Shown: in pieces, positions 35,278 through 44,386 of the stretch
How positions within the stretch are numbered: the first letter of the stretch is position 1
Layout: each line of letters begins with the position of its first letter
Source of the DNA: UBA10365 sp041441915
Lineage (GTDB): Bacteria; Pseudomonadota; Alphaproteobacteria; Rhodobacterales; Rhodobacteraceae
Direction: 5' to 3'
DNA length: 64,000 nucleotides
NCBI GenBank assembly: GCA_041441915.1
Contig: JASDRS010000001.1
Span: forward strand, 55,418-119,417
The notes under the pieces: model-generated
Seen by the model: only the letters and a program-made list of their open reading frames with translations
The model's database searches: none
Told to the model about the DNA's origin: nothing
Made by a program: the position numbers and the translations under genes

Positions 35278-36023
35278 ACTCGCGCCAAATCCATAAGGCG
35301 GCGCATTTCTCCTATTGCAGGGCCAAGGCCCAAAAACAGGGCCTCACCTATCAGAAAATGTCCAATATTAAGCTCTGCCAGCTCAGGGATCGCAGCAATG
35401 GCCGTCACATTATCAAAGGTTAGGCCATGGCCGGCATGCACTTCAAGCCCCAAGGAATGGGCCAAGGCCGCCCCTTTACAAATAGCCTCAAGCTCGGCTT
35501 CGGCTTCATCCAAGCGACCTTCGGCATGAAGATCAGAATAGTGACCAGTATGCAGCTCCACGACTGCAGCCCCTATGCGCGATGATGCTTGGATTTGGCG
35601 CTCATCACAACCAATAAACATTGACACGCGGCACCCTGCCACATTTAAGGGAGAAATATAACGGGCCAAGCGGTTTTCGTCGACAGCCACGTCAAGCCCA
35701 CCTTCAGTGGTGCGCTCTTCGCGTTTTTCGGGCACAAAGCAAACGGCGCGAGGTTTAAGGTCAAGGGCTATCGCCGCCATCTGATCAGTCGCGGCGCACT
35801 CAAAATTAAGCGGCAATCCGAGACCTGCGCACAAGGCCGCCATATCCGCATCGTGAATATGGCGGCGGTCTTCTCGCAGATGAGCCGTAATACCATCTGC
35901 TCCAGCCGCTTCAGCCAAAAGAGCGGCGCGCAAAGGATCAGGCCAAACCGTTCCACGCGCATTACGCAAAGTAGCCACATGATCAATATTCACGCCCAAA
36001 CGTAGTTTATTTGGCACCTTCAT
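35274..36023 (-). CDS. pdxJ: Pyridoxine 5'-phosphate synthase
   Basis: Condenses 1-deoxyxylulose-5-phosphate with 3-amino-2-oxopropyl phosphate in vitamin B6 biosynthesis. The 249-residue TIM-barrel protein starts at 36023 (MKVPNKLRLGVNIDHVATLR), where AAAGGAG precedes the ATG; the frame is open 13 codons more. GITAHLREDRRHI and VHAGHGLTFDNV are the conserved active-site segments. Confidence 0.97.
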   Translation of the reverse strand: MKVPNKLRLGVNIDHVATLRNARGTVWPDPLRAALLAEAAGADGITAHLREDRRHIHDADMAALCAGLGLPLNFECAATDQMAAIALDLKPRAVCFVPEKREERTTEGGLDVAVDENRLARYISPLNVAGCRVSMFIGCDERQIQASSRIGAAVVELHTGHYSDLHAEGRLDEAEAELEAICKGAALAHSLGLEVHAGHGLTFDNVTAIAAIPELAELNIGHFLIGEALFLGLGPAIGEMRRLMDLARV

Positions 36024-36073
36024 ATTCGCTCCTTTCTCAATATTCGTTAGAAAGCTTGCCATAGTGCTGCCTT

Positions 36074-36763
36074 CTATCTTGATTTATTTTGAACCTTCCC
36101 TACCGCTTTTGCCGCACGCCTTTTGTTCATTGCAGCAAGGGGTCTCTTAAAAAACCTGTTTTTTGCCAGCTTTTCTTTAAACTTTGCCGCTCGCATTTTT
36201 TGATAGGCTGTGATCAAGGGTAATGTAACATAATGCATCACAATTCCAGCACCAATCCCTGGGAGAACCCCGCCAACACAGTAGGGAAAATATATGGTTT
36301 TACAAAACTCCCATAAACGATCCCAATGGCTATAGGTAGGCATATAGAGCGTTTTAAAATTGGCCAAAAGCTCCCCCCCCGCATTGGCAAAAGCCATAGA
36401 GATTGCACGCATATCAAGTGGCACTTCAATGCCAAGCATCAAATGGCCAAGCTTAATCGACCCATAGGCAATGAAAGGGAAAGTCAACGGATTTCCAATC
36501 AAAGTTCCTAAAACTGCGGCTAAAATGTTACCACGCACGAGCCAGGCTACCAGTGCAGCCCCCAAAATATGGACACCAAACAGGGGTGTGAAAGAAATGA
36601 ATGTGCCCGCAAAAATTCCGCGTGCAATTCTATGCGGATTATCGGGCAAGCGGCGCATCCGATGTATCACATATTGCACGGCCCGCCCAAAACCACCGCG
36701 CGGATAAAAAAGAGCCCTAACCAAGCCCCCAAAAGTTCGTCTGTCGCGGCGTTTTAATATCAC
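36074..36763 (-). CDS. DUF2062 domain-containing membrane protein
   Basis: A 229-residue protein with about three hydrophobic segments between residues 45 and 180. The DUF2062 signature is visible: PHRIARGIFAGTFISFTPLFG, then a long helix and GNPLTFPFIAYGSIKLG. The ends are strongly basic, including RDRRTF at the N-terminus and AAMNKRRAAKAVGKVQNKSR at the end. It sits between rsh (4-bp overlap) and pdxJ, a conserved place in the order. Function unknown. Confidence 0.88.
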   Translation of the reverse strand: MILKRRDRRTFGGLVRALFYPRGGFGRAVQYVIHRMRRLPDNPHRIARGIFAGTFISFTPLFGVHILGAALVAWLVRGNILAAVLGTLIGNPLTFPFIAYGSIKLGHLMLGIEVPLDMRAISMAFANAGGELLANFKTLYMPTYSHWDRLWEFCKTIYFPYCVGGVLPGIGAGIVMHYVTLPLITAYQKMRAAKFKEKLAKNRFFKRPLAAMNKRRAAKAVGKVQNKSR

Positions 36764-38898
36764 AGTGCCTTCTCATTGCGTTGCTGATTTTTGCTCACAT
36801 CACGATATCGCGCAATTTGTGCCACGTCTACTTCCGCCTCAAGCGCTGTCATTACAAGATGAAGATGTTGTACATCGCGAAGATCAAAATCAATTAACAA
36901 TCTATAAAAATCTGGTTTGCGGTCAACAAAAATCAAATCAGAAATATTAGCTTTTTGGGCGCCAACTAGCGTGCAGATGCGGCCCAAAACACCCGCATCA
37001 TTGGCAATGGTGATTTCCAGTGTCACAGTATGTACAGGCGCATGACGACCAGACTGCCAATGCAAGTCGATCCATCGATTGGGCTGCTGTTCAAATTCTT
37101 GCAAAGCGGGGCAGTCAATCGTATGGACCACCACACCTTTGCCGCGGGAAGTGATTCCGACAATACGCTCTCCTGGCACCGCTTGACAACATTTAGGCCT
37201 ATTAACGATCTGGTCAGGCGCAAGTCCCAAAATAGGCCGCGCATGATCGATTACATCCGAACCAGTGATGGGCAGCTCTGGATACAGTGTACTTACCACG
37301 CGGCGTGCCGTTAACTCAGCGCTTCCAAGTTGAGCCAACAGTTCGTTTTCATCTGGAAGGCCTAGCATTTTGGCAGCTGTTCGCAAAGCCTTGTCGGTGG
37401 CGGAGCGACCTACATGGTCAAATGCGGCGCGGGCCAGTTCTTTACCCAACTTTACAAAGCGGCTACGGTCTTCTTCACGCAACGACCGCCGAATGGCAGC
37501 CTTGGCGCGGCCAGTCACCACAATATCAATCCAAGAAGCCTGTGGGCGCTGCCCATCTGCCGAGATAATCTCTACCGACTGGCCATTTTTGATCCGCGTC
37601 CAAAGTGGCACGCGCAACCCATCAATCTTTGCCGAAACGCAAGAATTGCCGATGCGCGTATGTATGGTATAGGCAAAATCAAGCGGTGTTGCACCGCGCG
37701 GCAATTGCAATACATCGCCCTTGGGCGTGAAGCAAAATACTTGGTCGATGAACATTTCAAGCTTCACATTTTCAAGGAAAGCATCGTGATCATCGTCTTC
37801 GAGCCGCTCAGTCATGCTCGCAATCCATTTAGCTGGATCAACGGCAAAAGGGTTCTTGGCCAAAACACCCTCGCGATAAGACCAATGGGCAGCAACCCCA
37901 GCTTCGGCAACTTCGTGCATTTGGAGAGTGCGGACCTGCACCTCGACTCGCTTACCATCGCGGCCCGACACGGTGGTGTGGATCGAGCGATAACCGTTTG
38001 ACTTGGGTTGGCTGATATAATCCTTAAAACGCCCAGGTACGGCGCGCCATCTTCGGTGAATCACACCCAAAATTCGGTAACAGTCCGCATCTGAATTACA
38101 AATTACCCGAAAGCCATAAATGTCTGACAGGCGCGAAAATGAAAGTTCCTTTTCTTGCATCTTGCGCCAAACCGAATAGGGTTTTTTGGCGCGCCCATAA
38201 ACATCGGCTTCGATTGCGACGGCATCAAGCTCTGAGCGAATATCGGCACTGATCTGATGTACCACATCGCCCGTTTCGCGCTGCAAAGTGATGAATCGGC
38301 GGATAATCGAGCTACGAGCTTCAGGATTAAGTACACGAAAGGCCAGATCTTCCAGTTCTTCGCGCATCCATTGCATACCCATGCGACCAGCTAGCGGAGC
38401 GAATATCTCCATCGTCTCATGGGCTTTTTGCACCTGCTTGTCGGACTTCATGCTTTTGATCGTGCGCATATTATGCAAACGGTCAGCTAGCTTGACCAAA
38501 ATAACCCGCAGATCTTTTGACATGGCCATGAAAAGCTTACGAAAATTTTCCGCTTGTTTTGAATGGGTTGATGACAGCTGTAAATTGGTAAGCTTCGTCA
38601 CGCCATCAACCAAATCAGCCACTTCCGAACCAAAAAGACGCTCCACTTCGGTAAAGGTGGATTTGGTATCTTCGATTGTGTCGTGCAACAGGGCGGTGAT
38701 CAGGGTTGCATCATCAAGGCGCTGCTCTGTTAAAATTGCGGCAACGGCAACAGGGTGGCTAAAATAAGGCTCGCCCGATTGGCGAAACTGCCCTTCATGC
38801 ATTTTACTACCATATAAAAAGGCTTGGCGAATTAGATCACTGTTCGATCGTGGGTTGTAATTTTGAACAAGAGCGACCAGGTCTTCGACGTCAATCAT
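36760..38898 (-). CDS. rsh: Bifunctional (p)ppGpp synthetase/hydrolase (RSH)
   Basis: Makes and degrades the alarmone (p)ppGpp. The 712-residue product has the N-terminal HD hydrolase domain with H48, H72-D73 (LLHDTIED) and D139 (LADRLHNM), so hydrolysis should be functional. The synthetase domain runs about 237-350 (KPYSVWRKMQEK, NGYRSIHTTV, VEVQVRTLQMHE). A TGS domain lies at about 383-445 and an ACT domain about 640-708. This is the single long RSH usual in alphaproteobacteria. It overlaps the DUF2062 gene by 4 bp. Confidence 0.96.
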   Translation of the reverse strand: MIDVEDLVALVQNYNPRSNSDLIRQAFLYGSKMHEGQFRQSGEPYFSHPVAVAAILTEQRLDDATLITALLHDTIEDTKSTFTEVERLFGSEVADLVDGVTKLTNLQLSSTHSKQAENFRKLFMAMSKDLRVILVKLADRLHNMRTIKSMKSDKQVQKAHETMEIFAPLAGRMGMQWMREELEDLAFRVLNPEARSSIIRRFITLQRETGDVVHQISADIRSELDAVAIEADVYGRAKKPYSVWRKMQEKELSFSRLSDIYGFRVICNSDADCYRILGVIHRRWRAVPGRFKDYISQPKSNGYRSIHTTVSGRDGKRVEVQVRTLQMHEVAEAGVAAHWSYREGVLAKNPFAVDPAKWIASMTERLEDDDHDAFLENVKLEMFIDQVFCFTPKGDVLQLPRGATPLDFAYTIHTRIGNSCVSAKIDGLRVPLWTRIKNGQSVEIISADGQRPQASWIDIVVTGRAKAAIRRSLREEDRSRFVKLGKELARAAFDHVGRSATDKALRTAAKMLGLPDENELLAQLGSAELTARRVVSTLYPELPITGSDVIDHARPILGLAPDQIVNRPKCCQAVPGERIVGITSRGKGVVVHTIDCPALQEFEQQPNRWIDLHWQSGRHAPVHTVTLEITIANDAGVLGRICTLVGAQKANISDLIFVDRKPDFYRLLIDFDLRDVQHLHLVMTALEAEVDVAQIARYRDVSKNQQRNEKAL

Positions 38899-38946
38899 CG
38901 CCGTATCACCCTTTGCTTTGGCATTTCAAATAATGCGCAATTGGGC

Positions 38947-39300
38947 TTAATTTCCCCCTTGCGCTTCCATTAGGGCACGCAGAAGTTTTTCTTCAGACAT
39001 ATCGTCTTGAACTGGATGGTCTGGCTCAGAGCCCATCAGCATCGACATTTTATCTTCTTCGGCCTCATCAACCTCTATTTGAGTTTGATAGCTTTCAATC
39101 ATTCTTTCACGCAATACATCTGCCAATTGTGTTTCATCGCCAATTTCACGCAAACTTACGACAGGGTTTTTGTCATTGTCACGATCAACCGTAACCGCAG
39201 AACCCGCAGTAATTTCGCGTGCACGATGGGCGGCAATCATCACCAATTCAAAACGATTTGGCACTTTATCAACGCAGTCTTCTACCGTCACGCGGGCCAT
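38947..39300 (-). CDS. rpoZ: DNA-directed RNA polymerase subunit omega
   Basis: Small RNA polymerase subunit that chaperones beta' and, in proteobacteria, contributes to a ppGpp site. The 117-residue product starts at 39300 (MARVTVEDCVDKVPNRFELV), with GGAG just upstream, and contains the conserved AAHRAREI helix. The acidic C-terminal extension (EVDEAEEDKMSML onward) is common in the order. It lies 48 bp before rsh, the standard rpoZ-spoT pairing. Confidence 0.97.
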   Translation of the reverse strand: MARVTVEDCVDKVPNRFELVMIAAHRAREITAGSAVTVDRDNDKNPVVSLREIGDETQLADVLRERMIESYQTQIEVDEAEEDKMSMLMGSEPDHPVQDDMSEEKLLRALMEAQGGN

Positions 39301-39388
39301 AGTCACTCCAATATAGATCGAGCATTCAAAACACCTTGTTAAGCCCAAGCTACCAGCTTGACAAGTCGAATATAGCCAAAAATCATGC

Positions 39389-40000
39389 TTAATTCGGAAT
39401 TTTTCCCACTAAAACCTGTTTGACTTCAGCTTGGGGCAATGCATCCAACATTTGTTGAACGGTCAAACGGCGTACAGGATGGCACCAGTTTGGGGCAATA
39501 TCGGCCAAGGGAACCAAAACAAAGGCCCTATCATGAAGCCGTGGATGCGGCAAAATTATCTCTCGCGGGGCGACACTTTTCTGTCCGTCCAGATCCAAAT
39601 TCTGCCAAGCCAAATAGCCATTTAGGTCAGGCAGAACATGGTCTTCGATAGCCAGCAAATCCAAATCCAAAGTCCGCATACCCCAGCGCTGTTCGCGTTC
39701 TCGACCAAATTCAGCCTCTATTTCATGCAGGCTTTCCAAAACTGACGCTGCTTCAGTTTTTTGGCTAATATTTATTTTCAAACAACCATTAATATAGTCA
39801 GGGCCTGCGCCAATTGGGAAGCAGGAGGTCCTATAAAAACCACTGCAGGACAAGGGCGCCATATTTTCTTCATGAAATCGTCTTAGCGCCGCCTTGATAG
39901 TGTCTTCGGGCGACAACCCTTCAAAAGGCAGGTTTGCTCCAAATGCAATCAAAGCGTATAGTTGCGTTGGCAAGGTGGCTGCGGGTTTGACAAACGACAT
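39389..40000 (-). CDS. folK: 2-amino-4-hydroxy-6-hydroxymethyldihydropteridine pyrophosphokinase
   Basis: HPPK, which pyrophosphorylates the pterin precursor in folate biosynthesis. The 203-residue product starts at 40000 (MSFVKPAATLPTQLYALIAF). It has the family signature REQRWGMRTLDLDLLAI and the metal-binding pair DLDLL, then HPRLHDRAFVLVPL. It is the first gene of the long minus-strand block, 88 bp before rpoZ. Confidence 0.94.
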   Translation of the reverse strand: MSFVKPAATLPTQLYALIAFGANLPFEGLSPEDTIKAALRRFHEENMAPLSCSGFYRTSCFPIGAGPDYINGCLKINISQKTEAASVLESLHEIEAEFGREREQRWGMRTLDLDLLAIEDHVLPDLNGYLAWQNLDLDGQKSVAPREIILPHPRLHDRAFVLVPLADIAPNWCHPVRRLTVQQMLDALPQAEVKQVLVGKIPN

Positions 40001-40102
40001 GGTTGCGTCAACCTTCAATTTTAAAGAGATAAAGCACGATGAAACTTCATATAGCACTTTTGCTTAGGTTCGGTAACCAGTTCTGCTTTTAGAAATAATT
40101 CT

Positions 40103-40638
40103 ATGTTTCAAAAAAATAATCATTTAAAACTATTTTAGTGAATATTATAATTTATAGTTAGCATCAAAATTACTGGGCTTTGACATCGATTATAAATTTC
40201 TCAAACAGGAAATCATGCACTGCAAGAAGCTTTTCTGCCCTTTACTATGCGGCTCTGCTTCAGCATCACAAATATTCTGCGTTGCGCCCCTTAATGGATT
40301 AGCTGAATTATAATTACTATTCCATGGCCACAAAACTGGCCAAAGAATTTGTCACCCCAAAGGACCGGCACAAAGTAAAAGGTAATATGGATACTGAACT
40401 ACCCGTCAACCCAGTTTAACCTGCCCCCAATATTGATCACCCGGTCATTTTTTCGGGAGTCAGAGATTTTAGACCCCTGATTAACAACATGCTGCGCCAA
40501 GGCGCACGCGTTTAGATGCATCGAAAACCCACGGCTAACTGCCAATCATTTCAGATGAGCTGTGTCGTAGGGCCTATAACTTCATCGAAGTTAGACTACT
40601 TGCACGAGCTGATTGGCCACCCCTCAGCAGGGAAATAA
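40103..40638 (+). pseudogene. Decayed NYN-domain (LabA/DUF88-like) protein gene
   Basis: Joined across several frames, the spacer encodes a recognisable NYN-family protein. MFQKNNHLKLF starts at 40103, LGFDIDYKFLKQEI at 40173, YYAALLQHHKYSALRPLMD near 40239, and HKVKGNMDTEL near 40370. Further on are DHPVIFSGVRDFRPLI near 40435 and DYLHELIGHPSAGK ending at 40638. Stop codons (for example TAG where PLMDW is expected, and TAG after QGARV) and at least three frameshifts interrupt it. NYN proteins are PIN-like nucleases. It lies beside folK on the opposite strand and the gene is clearly dead. Confidence 0.85.
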
Positions 40639-40735
40639 AACCTAACCTTTTGCAAAATTATCAATCAAATTTCAAACTAGATCTAGACCTAGCTAGAATC
40701 AGGAACTAATCTTTGGATTAGTTTAGCGAGGATCT

Positions 40736-41686
40736 ATGCATAAGCCGCCACTAAAACTATACTTGACAGCGCCACGTGGATTTTGTGCAGGCGTGGACAG
40801 GGCTATTAAAATTGTCGAGCTTGCACTCGAAAAATGGGGTGCGCCAGTTTTTGTGCGCCACGAAATCGTTCACAACAAATTTGTGGTCGATGGTTTACGC
40901 ACTTTGGGCGCCGTGTTCGTTGAAGAGTTAGACGATGTGCCTACCGATCGACCAGTGATTTTTTCAGCTCATGGGGTTCCCAAAGCTGTGCCCGCGGCGG
41001 CCGAGGCGCGCAAAATGATCTACGTTGACGCAACCTGTCCCTTGGTCAGCAAAGTGCACATCGAGGCCGAGCGCCATTATGAAGTGGGATTGCAAATGGT
41101 GATGATTGGGCATGCTGGTCATCCCGAAACCATCGGCACAATGGGGCAGTTGCCCAAAGGCGCTGTACTTTTGGTTGAAACCGAAGCTGACGTGGCCAAG
41201 CTAACCATTGCCGACCCAAAAAACTTGGCTTACATTACTCAAACGACTTTATCAGTTGATGATACGCAAGGTATTGTCGCTGCGTTAAAAAAACGTTTTC
41301 CCGCCATTATAGGCCCCCATAAAGAAGATATCTGCTACGCTACCACCAACCGCCAAGCTTCGGTCAAGGCAATCGCGGGCAAAATTGATGCGCTTTTGGT
41401 TATTGGCGCGCCCAATTCGTCAAACAGCCAAAGGCTTGTCGAAGTGGGCCGAGCCGCGGGATGCGCCTATTCACAGTTGGTACAGCGTGCAACCGATATT
41501 GATTGGCGCGCCTTAGATGGGATCAGATCCATCGGCATCACCGCTGGGGCATCCGCACCCGAAGTCTTGGTCAACGAAGTCATCGACGCTTTTCATGAGA
41601 GGTTTAACGCGCAAGTTGAATTGGCAGAAACCACCCGCGAGACGATCGAGTTCAAGGTGCCGCGCATCTTAAGGGTGCAAGCATGA
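40736..41686 (+). CDS. ispH: 4-hydroxy-3-methylbut-2-enyl diphosphate reductase
   Basis: The last enzyme of the MEP isoprenoid pathway, converting HMBPP to IPP and DMAPP with an iron-sulfur cluster. The 316-residue product has the three cluster cysteines: C17 (RGFCAGVDRAI), C101 (DATCPLVSKVH) and C200 (DICYATTNRQ). GAGG lies 5 nt before the ATG. It overlaps the DUF3429 gene by 4 bp. Confidence 0.98.
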   Translation: MHKPPLKLYLTAPRGFCAGVDRAIKIVELALEKWGAPVFVRHEIVHNKFVVDGLRTLGAVFVEELDDVPTDRPVIFSAHGVPKAVPAAAEARKMIYVDATCPLVSKVHIEAERHYEVGLQMVMIGHAGHPETIGTMGQLPKGAVLLVETEADVAKLTIADPKNLAYITQTTLSVDDTQGIVAALKKRFPAIIGPHKEDICYATTNRQASVKAIAGKIDALLVIGAPNSSNSQRLVEVGRAAGCAYSQLVQRATDIDWRALDGIRSIGITAGASAPEVLVNEVIDAFHERFNAQVELAETTRETIEFKVPRILRVQA

Positions 41687-42135
41687 TCCCGCGCAGCGTG
41701 CTCTATCTGGGACTTTTGGGGGTCTTGCCCTTTGCGTATTGTGCGCTTGCAATGGTTTGGCCGCTGATCGACTTCATGCAGCCCTATTGGGGGACAGCAC
41801 ACAGAATCGCAGCGCTTTATGGGCTGGTGATCCTATGCTTCATGTCAGGGGTTTTATGGGGTTTTTCCACAAAGAGTGGGGGAGCTTTTGGCTATATTTT
41901 TTCGGTGATGCCCGCCCTTTGGGGGTTCTACATCACTCTCACACAACACAACTTTGGCTTAGTGTCCCTCATCTTTGGATTTGGTGGACTTTTGCTGTTG
42001 GATTGTTGGTATTGGTGGCAAAACCTTGCACCACCTTGGTGGATGCGGCTCAAGTTTACTTTGACAGTTATGGTTGTTATGGCGCTTTTAATATGCGATC
42101 AATCCGAATTTTTAAGGTCTCTGCTGTCTATTTAG
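41683..42135 (+). CDS. DUF3429 family membrane protein
   Basis: A 150-residue integral membrane protein with about five hydrophobic helices, starting MIPRSVLYLGLLGVLPFAY. The pattern, including LCFMSGVLWGF in the centre and a tryptophan-rich LLLLDCWYWWQNLAPPWW segment, matches the DUF3429 family. Function unknown. Coupled to ispH by a 4-bp overlap and followed after 10 bp by rnhA. Confidence 0.8.
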   Translation: MIPRSVLYLGLLGVLPFAYCALAMVWPLIDFMQPYWGTAHRIAALYGLVILCFMSGVLWGFSTKSGGAFGYIFSVMPALWGFYITLTQHNFGLVSLIFGFGGLLLLDCWYWWQNLAPPWWMRLKFTLTVMVVMALLICDQSEFLRSLLSI

Positions 42136-42145
42136 AAAGTGCCCT

Positions 42146-42598
42146 ATGGTCCAACTTTACGCCTATACTGACGGTGCCTGTAGCGGCAATCCTGGCCCCG
42201 GAGGATGGGGGGTTTTGATGCAGGCATGCACGGGGAACGAAGTGATAAAAGAGCTCACTCTTCAGGGAGGCGAGGGCCACACAACAAACAATCAGATGGA
42301 GCTCATGGCCGCCATCTCAGCACTTGAAGCGCTGGAAAAACCCTCGGCCATCGTGATGGTAACCGATAGCGCGTATGTCAAAAATGGCATTACAGAATGG
42401 ATTTCAGGTTGGAAGCGCAAAGGTTGGCGCACGGCATCTGGGAAGGAGGTTAAAAATATCAATCTTTGGCAACGGCTTGACGCGTTGACTACAGCCCATC
42501 AAGTTGAATGGCGCTGGATCAGAGGCCATGCTGGCCACGCTGAGAATGAAAAGGCCGACGCCTTGGCACGCGCAGGCATGGCTCCTTTTAAGCCATAG
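42146..42598 (+). CDS. rnhA: Ribonuclease HI
   Basis: Degrades the RNA strand of RNA:DNA hybrids. The 150-residue product has the four catalytic acids D9 (YTDGACSGNPGPGGWG), E52 (NNQMELMAAI), D74 (VTDSAYVKNGI) and D138 (NEKADALAR) and the histidine-containing RGHAGHAEN loop. Downstream is the convergent fmt gene, across a spacer with no gene I can name. Confidence 0.97.
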   Translation: MVQLYAYTDGACSGNPGPGGWGVLMQACTGNEVIKELTLQGGEGHTTNNQMELMAAISALEALEKPSAIVMVTDSAYVKNGITEWISGWKRKGWRTASGKEVKNINLWQRLDALTTAHQVEWRWIRGHAGHAENEKADALARAGMAPFKP

Positions 42599-42974
42599 CG
42601 TTAATTGCGTAGCTTGCCAATTCTGCTTTCATCGTCACCACATATTGTAAAGTTTATTTTGCCTCGTAAAAAGATTATTTCAGACCAATCTATGTTCCAT
42701 GTGATGCGCCGCCGTTTAGATATAAGGGCGATAAAACGGTCACATCTCATTCCGTAATAAGTGAAACAGGACTTATGGGATCAATATTGATTCAAAAATT
42801 TGGCAGTCTTAATGCCATGGCTGTGGCCGCACGGTTTGGCGTCGGACAAAAAGCACAAGGTTCGGCCGATGCTCTACTTTCCACATAGCAGGGGCGTTGA
42901 CCTGCTCAGCAGCAGGTGGCACGTCCATTAATCTCAAGACCGCGATCAAGCATTTTACCGAAGATGCCTGATAC
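42599..42974. other. 376-bp convergent spacer between rnhA and fmt
   Basis: No intact gene seen on either strand. One plus-strand stretch (about 42700-42880) stays open for some 50 codons and reads like coding sequence (GSILIQKFGSLNAMAVAARF), suggesting another eroded gene, but I cannot assign a family. No clear terminator for rnhA or fmt was found. Confidence 0.3.
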
Positions 42975-43886
42975 TCATTCAACATTTTTTGGCATTGTAA
43001 ACCCGTGCAAAAAATCCACAGCATTGCTGGGTTTTCTGCCGGGTCTTTGCACCACCAAAATTTCAACAGCACCACGTCCGCAGGCAATGGTTAGGTCCGA
43101 TAGCACGCGCCCACTGGGACCAGAAAGGTCTGGACGGACGCAGCTAAGCAAAAGCTTGACCCTTTGGCCTGACATTTCACACCAAGCGCCTGGAAAGGGC
43201 GACAAGGCGCGGATCTGGCGATCGATCATATTGCAAGGATTGGCCCAATTGATCCGACCTTCAGCCTTATCAATCTTATGGGCATAGGTTACGCCAGCAT
43301 CGGGCTGCGCTTTGGGCAACAGATGCCCAAGGCGCACCAAAGTCGCACCAAGCAACTCTGCCCCCATTTGTGAAAGACGGTCATGGAGGCTAGCCGTGGT
43401 GTCAGCGCTTAAAATTAGGGTTTGCGCTTCAGCAAAAATTGGCCCCGTGTCCAAATTCTTAGCCATTTGCATTATGCAAACGCCCGTTTTCTCATCACCT
43501 GACATCAAAGCGCGCTGGATCGGCGCTGCCCCTCGCCAGCGCGGCAGCAAAGAGCCGTGAATATTCAAACATCCCAAATGGGGCGTTGTCAAAATCACTT
43601 CGGGTAAAATCAGACCATAGGCGACTACAATGCAAATATCAGCCTCCAGTACTGCCAATTCTGCAGCCGTTTCAGCTGATTTAAAATTAATCGGATGGCG
43701 CACCATCAGGCCCAAATCTGCAGCAGCTTTTGCCACGGGGCTTGGCCTTTCTTTCAACCCTCGCCCAGAAGACCGCGGCGGTTGGGTATAGACGCAAACC
43801 ACATCATGATCTTGTGCCAAGCGCTGCAAAGCGGGCACCGAAAAATCGGGCGTTCCCATGAAAATGGCCCGCATCCGCTTTCTCAT
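42975..43886 (-). CDS. fmt: Methionyl-tRNA formyltransferase
   Basis: Formylates initiator Met-tRNA. The 303-residue product has the catalytic asparagine and histidine in LNIHGSLLPRWRGAAP (N108, H110) and aspartate 146 (KNLDTGPIF), equivalent to E. coli N106, H108 and D144, and a C-terminal OB-like domain. The ATG at 43886 overlaps the preceding deformylase-like gene by 4 bp; an ATG four codons in (MRAIFMGTPDF) is an alternative. Confidence 0.96.
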   Translation of the reverse strand: MRKRMRAIFMGTPDFSVPALQRLAQDHDVVCVYTQPPRSSGRGLKERPSPVAKAAADLGLMVRHPINFKSAETAAELAVLEADICIVVAYGLILPEVILTTPHLGCLNIHGSLLPRWRGAAPIQRALMSGDEKTGVCIMQMAKNLDTGPIFAEAQTLILSADTTASLHDRLSQMGAELLGATLVRLGHLLPKAQPDAGVTYAHKIDKAEGRINWANPCNMIDRQIRALSPFPGAWCEMSGQRVKLLLSCVRPDLSGPSGRVLSDLTIACGRGAVEILVVQRPGRKPSNAVDFLHGFTMPKNVE

Positions 43887-44386
43887 CCGCGCACCTTTAG
43901 CTTTTGAGCCTTGGTCAGCAACATGCGGCGGCGCAGTGGAGACAGATGATCAAAATACATTTTTCCATTCAAGTGGTCGATCTGATGCTGCACTGACGTG
44001 GCCCAAACTTGCACAAAATCATGTTGCTCATAGGCACCTTCTGCATTTAAAAAGGACACCGTTACAGCCAGTGGCCGTGTGATCAGGGCCGATGAACCCG
44101 GTAAATTAGGGCTAGCCTCTTCGTGATCCCGTATCTGCGCCGAGGCGTGGAGAACTTCGGGATTGGCCATCAAAACCGCCTGCCCGCGTTGAATTGAACA
44201 ATTAACCACCGCCAAGCGCAGGCCATAGCCTATCTGTGGCGCGGCCAAGCCAAGGCCTGGCATCGCTTCCATCGTATCTACCATATCGGCCCAAATAGCG
44301 CGCACCTGGTCACTGATCCCCTCGACCGCAAGCGCCTGCATTTTCAACCTCGGGTCTGGATAGGGGAGGCACAAACGCACCGTCAT
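43883..44386 (-). CDS. Peptide deformylase-like protein, probably inactive
   Basis: A 167-residue member of the deformylase fold. Motif 1 is intact (GLGLAAPQ, 44-51). Motif 2, normally EGCLS with the metal-ligand cysteine, reads EEASPNLPG (from residue 89), and motif 3, normally HEIDH, reads HQIDH (134-138), so the catalytic glutamate is a glutamine. The codon for that residue is clearly CAG. Such paralogues occur beside true def genes in the order. It may be non-catalytic. Overlaps fmt and def by 4 bp each. Confidence 0.85.
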   Translation of the reverse strand: MTVRLCLPYPDPRLKMQALAVEGISDQVRAIWADMVDTMEAMPGLGLAAPQIGYGLRLAVVNCSIQRGQAVLMANPEVLHASAQIRDHEEASPNLPGSSALITRPLAVTVSFLNAEGAYEQHDFVQVWATSVQHQIDHLNGKMYFDHLSPLRRRMLLTKAQKLKVRG

